The position numbers and the translations under genes were made by a program. Of a DNA stretch of 8,905 bases, positions 6,384 to 8,905 are shown piece after piece (positions within the stretch are counted from its first letter, which is position 1; every line of letters starts with the position of its first letter). The stretch covers positions 1-8,905 of the forward strand of contig USEK01000050.1 in the NCBI GenBank assembly GCA_900553705.1. Direction: 5' to 3'. This stretch comes from an uncultured Collinsella sp. (GTDB taxonomy: Bacteria > Actinomycetota > Coriobacteriia > Coriobacteriales > Coriobacteriaceae). Under the pieces are notes generated by a model. The model did no database searches. It was given only the letters and a program-made list of their open reading frames with translations, and had not been told where the DNA came from.

Positions 6384-7532
6384 TTAATCGAGGATGTCGT
6401 CGAGGGCACTCTTGATGCGATCGGTAACTGATTTCTTGCCGGGAGCGACGTCGTCGCCGGACTCGGCGGCGAAGGCCTCGAGCAGGTCGCGCTGCTTGGC
6501 CGAAAGGCTCGTGGGAACGAGCACGCGCAGCTGAACGACCAGGCGGCCACGCGAGCCGCCACCGCCAATGCGGGGCATGCCGAAGTTACCGACGCTCACG
6601 GTGTCGCCGTACTGCGTGCCGGCGGGGACCGTGACCTTAACGACCTCGTCAGGCATAATGCCCTCGACCTCGATCTCGCAGCCGAGAGCCGCCTGCGCAA
6701 TCGAGATATCGCTCACGAGGTACAGGTCGTCGCCGTTGCGCTTAAAGCGCTCGTGGTCGGCGACGCGAACGTTGACGATCAGGTCGCCCGAGGGCTCGCC
6801 GCGAAGGCCGGCCTCGCCAAAGCCGCTCACGCGCAGCTGGCGGCCGGTCGAAACGCCGGCGGGAATATCGATGTCGATCTTTTCGTGGGAAGGCGTGCGG
6901 CCCTGACCGTCGCAGGTCTCGCAGGGATGGTCGATGACCGTGCCCTCGCCGTGGCAGTCGGGGCAAGGCGAAGAGGACTGGACCTGGCCCAAGAACGAAC
7001 GCTGGACCGTCGTGACATAGCCCGTGCCGTGGCAACGGCTGCACTGCTTTTCCTGTGCACCCTCGGCCCTACCGGTACCGTTGCAGTCCTCGCAAGGAGC
7101 AAGGCGATCATAGCTGATCGTCTTTTTGCAGCCGAGCGCCGCCTCCTCGAGCGTCACCGAAAGCGAGATGGCCATGTCACGTCCGCGACGACGCTCACGA
7201 CGGCTGCGGGCACCACCGCCGGCACCGCCGCCAAAAAACGACGAGAACAGGTCGTCCATGCCCATGCCACCAAAGATATCGTTGATGTCGACATAGCCCG
7301 AACCACCAGGGCCGTCCGCGGTGCCGTAGCGGTCGTAGTTTGCACGCTTCTGCTCATCGGAAAGAACGGAATATGCCTCGTTGAGCTCTTTGAACTTGGC
7401 CTCGGCCTCGGGGTCGTCCGAAACGTCCGGGTGTACGGTACGGGCCTTCTTTAGAAACGCGCGCTTAATCGTCCGCGCGTCGGCATCCTTTTCGACGCCA
7501 AGTACCTCGTAGTAATCCCTATTTTCCGACAC
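6384..7532 (-). CDS. dnaJ: Chaperone protein DnaJ (canonical type A)
   Basis: DnaJ is the Hsp40 co-chaperone that delivers unfolded clients to DnaK and stimulates its ATPase. The 382-residue product is a complete type A J-protein. It has a J-domain (5-69) with HPD at 34-36 and a G/F-rich linker (70-108) including DINDIFGGMG. Its cysteine-rich domain has four CxxCxGxG repeats starting at C147, C164, C190 and C204. C-terminal domains I and II follow (about 120-345, with GDLIVNVRV and DLYLVSDISIAQAALGC). GTG at 7532 is chosen because AAGGA lies 7 nt upstream and the J-domain follows at once; the ATG-type start at 7598 has no site and adds 22 unrelated residues. No dnaK or grpE gene is in the window, so its DnaK partner must be encoded elsewhere. 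A second J-protein gene lies directly upstream. Confidence 0.96.
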   Translation of the reverse strand: MSENRDYYEVLGVEKDADARTIKRAFLKKARTVHPDVSDDPEAEAKFKELNEAYSVLSDEQKRANYDRYGTADGPGGSGYVDINDIFGGMGMDDLFSSFFGGGAGGGARSRRERRRGRDMAISLSVTLEEAALGCKKTISYDRLAPCEDCNGTGRAEGAQEKQCSRCHGTGYVTTVQRSFLGQVQSSSPCPDCHGEGTVIDHPCETCDGQGRTPSHEKIDIDIPAGVSTGRQLRVSGFGEAGLRGEPSGDLIVNVRVADHERFKRNGDDLYLVSDISIAQAALGCEIEVEGIMPDEVVKVTVPAGTQYGDTVSVGNFGMPRIGGGGSRGRLVVQLRVLVPTSLSAKQRDLLEAFAAESGDDVAPGKKSVTDRIKSALDDILD

Positions 7533-7539
7533 GACCGAA

Positions 7540-7544
7540 TCCTT
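7540..7544 (-). promoter_or_regulatory. Ribosome binding site deciding the dnaJ GTG start
   Basis: AAGGA lies 7 nt before the GTG at 7532. It selects this start over a longer in-frame reading that begins at 7598. Confidence 0.7.
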
Positions 7545-7553
7545 CCGACTTTC

Positions 7554-7582
7554 ATTATTGTCACAGTGCGTCCTATACCCAA
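7554..7582 (-). promoter_or_regulatory. Candidate sigma-70 type promoter for dnaJ
   Basis: The 81-nt gap between the two J-protein genes contains, in the minus sense, TTGGGT (7577-7582), a 17-nt spacer and AATAAT (7554-7559). The -10 matches TATAAT at 5 of 6 positions; the -35 matches TTGACA at only 3 of 6. The predicted leader would be about 15 nt and would still include the ribosome binding site. No terminator and no CIRCE or HAIR heat-shock operator was seen in the gap. Confidence 0.35.
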
Positions 7583-7613
7583 GCTGGGGCGGCCGCAAAC
7601 AGAGGGTTTGATG

Positions 7614-8717
7614 TTAGTACATTCCGTACGGCGAAAGCATGGCACGCTGCGAGCAGCTCGCAAACCAAACCGACACGAGTGCGAACATGAAGCCGTTGGC
7701 AAAACCGTTGGCAAACTGCATCGCGCCGCGTTTCCACCACAGCAGGCTGCGATGAAGCACGCCGTCCGAGAGCACCATGAACAGGCCCATGGCAAACGGA
7801 ATAAAGCACATCATGGCAAAGGCCGAGAACACGCCCGAGATGGCCGACAGCACCAAAAACGGCGCCACAATGCCCATCAGGTAAAAGCCAGTACGAGCTT
7901 TGCCTTCCAAGCGCTCGGCCTCAACATGGGCGCGGCCGACCAGGTCGCCGCCCGCGGCACCGTTAGTGCCTGCGTGGCCCATGCCGCTAATGCGGACCTC
8001 GTCGCCATCGTGCGTGCCGGCAGGAAACTCAATCGTCTGCTCGGAGGTCACACGGGTTCGCCCGCTGCCACCGCAATCGGGGCAGGGGTCGGCCACGACC
8101 TTACCGGAACCGCCGCACTCGGGGCAGACCGACTGAAACGTGCCCGCACCAAACAGGAAGGACAGGTCGACGTCGATGTGGCCGCGGCCACCGCAGCTCG
8201 GGCAGGTATGGGCATGCTCGGACGAAACGGAGCCCGAGCCGCCGCAGTTGCTACAGGTATCGAAGCGCGTGTAGCGGACGGTCTTGCGGGCACCGCCCTT
8301 GGCCTCCTTGGCGTCGAGTTTGATATCGACGACCACGTTGGCGCCGTTCTCGGGATTGTAGGCAGCCTGGCCGCGACGCTGCTGGCCCCAGGCGCCACCA
8401 AAGGGAAAGCCGCCCTCAAAGGGATTGCCATAGCCCGTGCTGCCGGCGTAGCCGCCACCATAGGGCGAAGCCGTAGGAGCACCGGCAAAGGGATTGCCAG
8501 AACGCATGGCGTCGTAGCGCGCACGTTTTTGCTCATCCGAAAGCACGGCGTAGGCCTCGGAAACCTCTTTAAACTTTTCCTCGGCATCCGGCTCTTTATT
8601 GACGTCCGGATGGAGCTTACGGGCCTTTTGCTGGAAAGCCTTTTGAATATCACGCGAGGTGGCGTCCTTGGAGACACCCAGAATCTCGTAGTAATCTTTT
8701 TCGTTCATCGTCGCCAT
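7614..8717 (-). CDS. DnaJ paralogue with membrane-spanning C-terminus
   Basis: This is a J-domain protein of 367 residues with an unusual end. The front half is that of a type A DnaJ: J-domain (7-70) with HPD at 36-38, a G/F/Y-rich linker (72-120), then four CxxC zinc repeats beginning at C155, C172, C198 and C212, and the end of C-terminal domain I (TIEFPAGTHDGDEVRISG, 228-245; GDLVGRAHVE, 257-266). Where domain II and the dimerisation tail should follow, the protein has hydrophobic segments at about 278-296, 298-316 and 336-354 with a basic patch WWKR (327-330). The neighbouring frames hold no DnaJ-like sequence, so a frameshift is unlikely. ATG at 8717 is chosen because AGGAGG lies 9 nt upstream; the in-frame GTG at 8738 precedes that site. 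It probably recruits DnaK to the membrane (inference). Partner and client are unknown. Confidence 0.88.
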   Translation of the reverse strand: MATMNEKDYYEILGVSKDATSRDIQKAFQQKARKLHPDVNKEPDAEEKFKEVSEAYAVLSDEQKRARYDAMRSGNPFAGAPTASPYGGGYAGSTGYGNPFEGGFPFGGAWGQQRRGQAAYNPENGANVVVDIKLDAKEAKGGARKTVRYTRFDTCSNCGGSGSVSSEHAHTCPSCGGRGHIDVDLSFLFGAGTFQSVCPECGGSGKVVADPCPDCGGSGRTRVTSEQTIEFPAGTHDGDEVRISGMGHAGTNGAAGGDLVGRAHVEAERLEGKARTGFYLMGIVAPFLVLSAISGVFSAFAMMCFIPFAMGLFMVLSDGVLHRSLLWWKRGAMQFANGFANGFMFALVSVWFASCSQRAMLSPYGMY

Positions 8718-8726
8718 GCGCGGCAA

Positions 8727-8732
8727 CCTCCT
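8727..8732 (-). promoter_or_regulatory. Ribosome binding site deciding the start of the membrane DnaJ paralogue
   Basis: AGGAGG lies 9 nt before the ATG at 8717. It rules out the in-frame GTG at 8738, which is upstream of it. A third candidate ATG at 8708 is 18 nt away and less likely. Confidence 0.75.
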
Positions 8733-8775
8733 GCTCACAGCAGCGTATATATTCCGGTAATTCTACCCGAGCGGC

Positions 8776-8851
8776 CTAAGCTAGATCCCAAAACAGCTCG
8801 AACAGAACATTTCCATCGAGCCAGCCCAGATGGGTCGGCACCAGTCGAGCT
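8776..8851 (-). CDS. hemW: C-terminal end of a probable HemW-type radical SAM protein
   Basis: Only the last 25 complete codons and one partial base are present, ending in TAG at 8776-8778; the rest is cut by the adapter. The readable tail begins LVPTHLGWLDGNVLFELF and ends in DLA. The pattern of a polar stretch, GWL, N and a hydrophobic helix resembles the C-terminal helix of HemW (heme chaperone, formerly called oxygen-independent coproporphyrinogen oxidase-like). In many Gram-positive genomes hemW lies just upstream of the hrcA/dnaJ block, which supports the call. HrcA, the main alternative, ends differently as far as I can judge. The stop is 58 nt before the next start, so the genes may be co-transcribed. 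The identity rests on a short fragment and on context. Confidence 0.5.
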
Positions 8852-8905
8852 CTGTCTCTTATACACATCTCCGAGCCCACGAGACGTAGAGGAACATCGT
8901 ATGCC
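8852..8905. other. Illumina Nextera read-through adapter (artefact)
   Basis: Positions 8852-8870 are the reverse-complement Tn5 mosaic end CTGTCTCTTATACACATCT, 8871-8885 the Read 2 segment, 8886-8893 the index GTAGAGGA, and 8894-8905 the start of the P7 primer with two mismatches (8895-8896). The index is the reverse complement of the one at the left end. Genomic sequence stops at 8851. Confidence 0.98.

Noticed and set aside
5100..6431. A 443-codon plus-strand reading frame opposite mtaB
   Set aside because: It is antisense to MtaB, whose cysteine motifs are all intact, and shows no family features of its own.
7583..7600. Terminator or repeat between the J-protein genes (short CCCA/TGGG stem and GCGGCCGC palindrome)
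   Set aside because: The stem is only 4 bp with no T-run, and the palindrome is an isolated 8-mer expected by chance in GC-rich DNA.
7614..7900. Frameshift as an explanation for the missing DnaJ domain II
   Set aside because: The other minus-strand frames in this region contain no DnaJ-like sequence, and the in-frame sequence is a coherent membrane-type stretch ending in a normal stop.
8718..8775. Promoter upstream of the membrane DnaJ paralogue (TAGAAT or TATATA as -10)
   Set aside because: Both resemble -10 boxes, but no acceptable -35 lies 16-18 nt upstream; also no CIRCE or HAIR operator is present.

Overview
The window is one assembled contig from a high-GC bacterium. It is flanked on both ends by untrimmed Illumina Nextera adapter (1-57 and 8852-8905), so the biological insert is 58-8851. 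Gene content and order, high GC and protein style suggest an actinobacterial gut anaerobe of the class Coriobacteriia (Collinsella-like). That placement is inference from gene order and sequence style; no marker in the window settles it.

All ten genes lie on the minus strand and are described here in transcription order, from the high coordinates down. The right end holds the last 25 codons of a probable hemW. Next come two adjacent J-domain genes: an unusual membrane-ending DnaJ paralogue (7614-8717), then a canonical DnaJ (6384-7532). A tight housekeeping run follows: mtaB (tRNA methylthiotransferase), phoH, ybeY, dgkA, era and recO. Gaps inside this run are 9-15 nt, mtaB and phoH overlap by 20 nt, and phoH and ybeY overlap by 4 nt. 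Several Shine-Dalgarno sequences overlap the previous gene's stop codon, so the run is probably one translationally coupled operon.

A 138-nt gap then leads to rpsO (S15), followed by an intrinsic terminator. A structured 149-nt intergenic stretch leads to pnp (PNPase), which is cut off by the adapter at codon 251. Both rpsO and pnp have leaders with overlapping, mutually exclusive hairpins, which would fit the autoregulation known for these genes in other bacteria.

Functionally the cluster combines protein folding (two J-proteins), tRNA modification (MtaB), ribosome assembly and rRNA maturation (YbeY, Era, S15), RNA decay (PNPase), lipid-carrier recycling (DgkA) and recombinational repair (RecO). 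The order echoes the Firmicutes hemW-hrcA-grpE-dnaK-dnaJ-prmA-rsmE-mtaB and phoH-ybeY-dgkA-cdd-era-recO blocks, with hrcA, grpE, dnaK, prmA, rsmE and cdd absent from this stretch.

No mobile element, CRISPR array, tRNA or rRNA gene was seen. The most unusual biological item is the first DnaJ paralogue: its J-domain, G/F region, zinc finger and the end of C-terminal domain I are intact, but C-terminal domain II and the dimerisation tail are replaced by about three predicted membrane segments.
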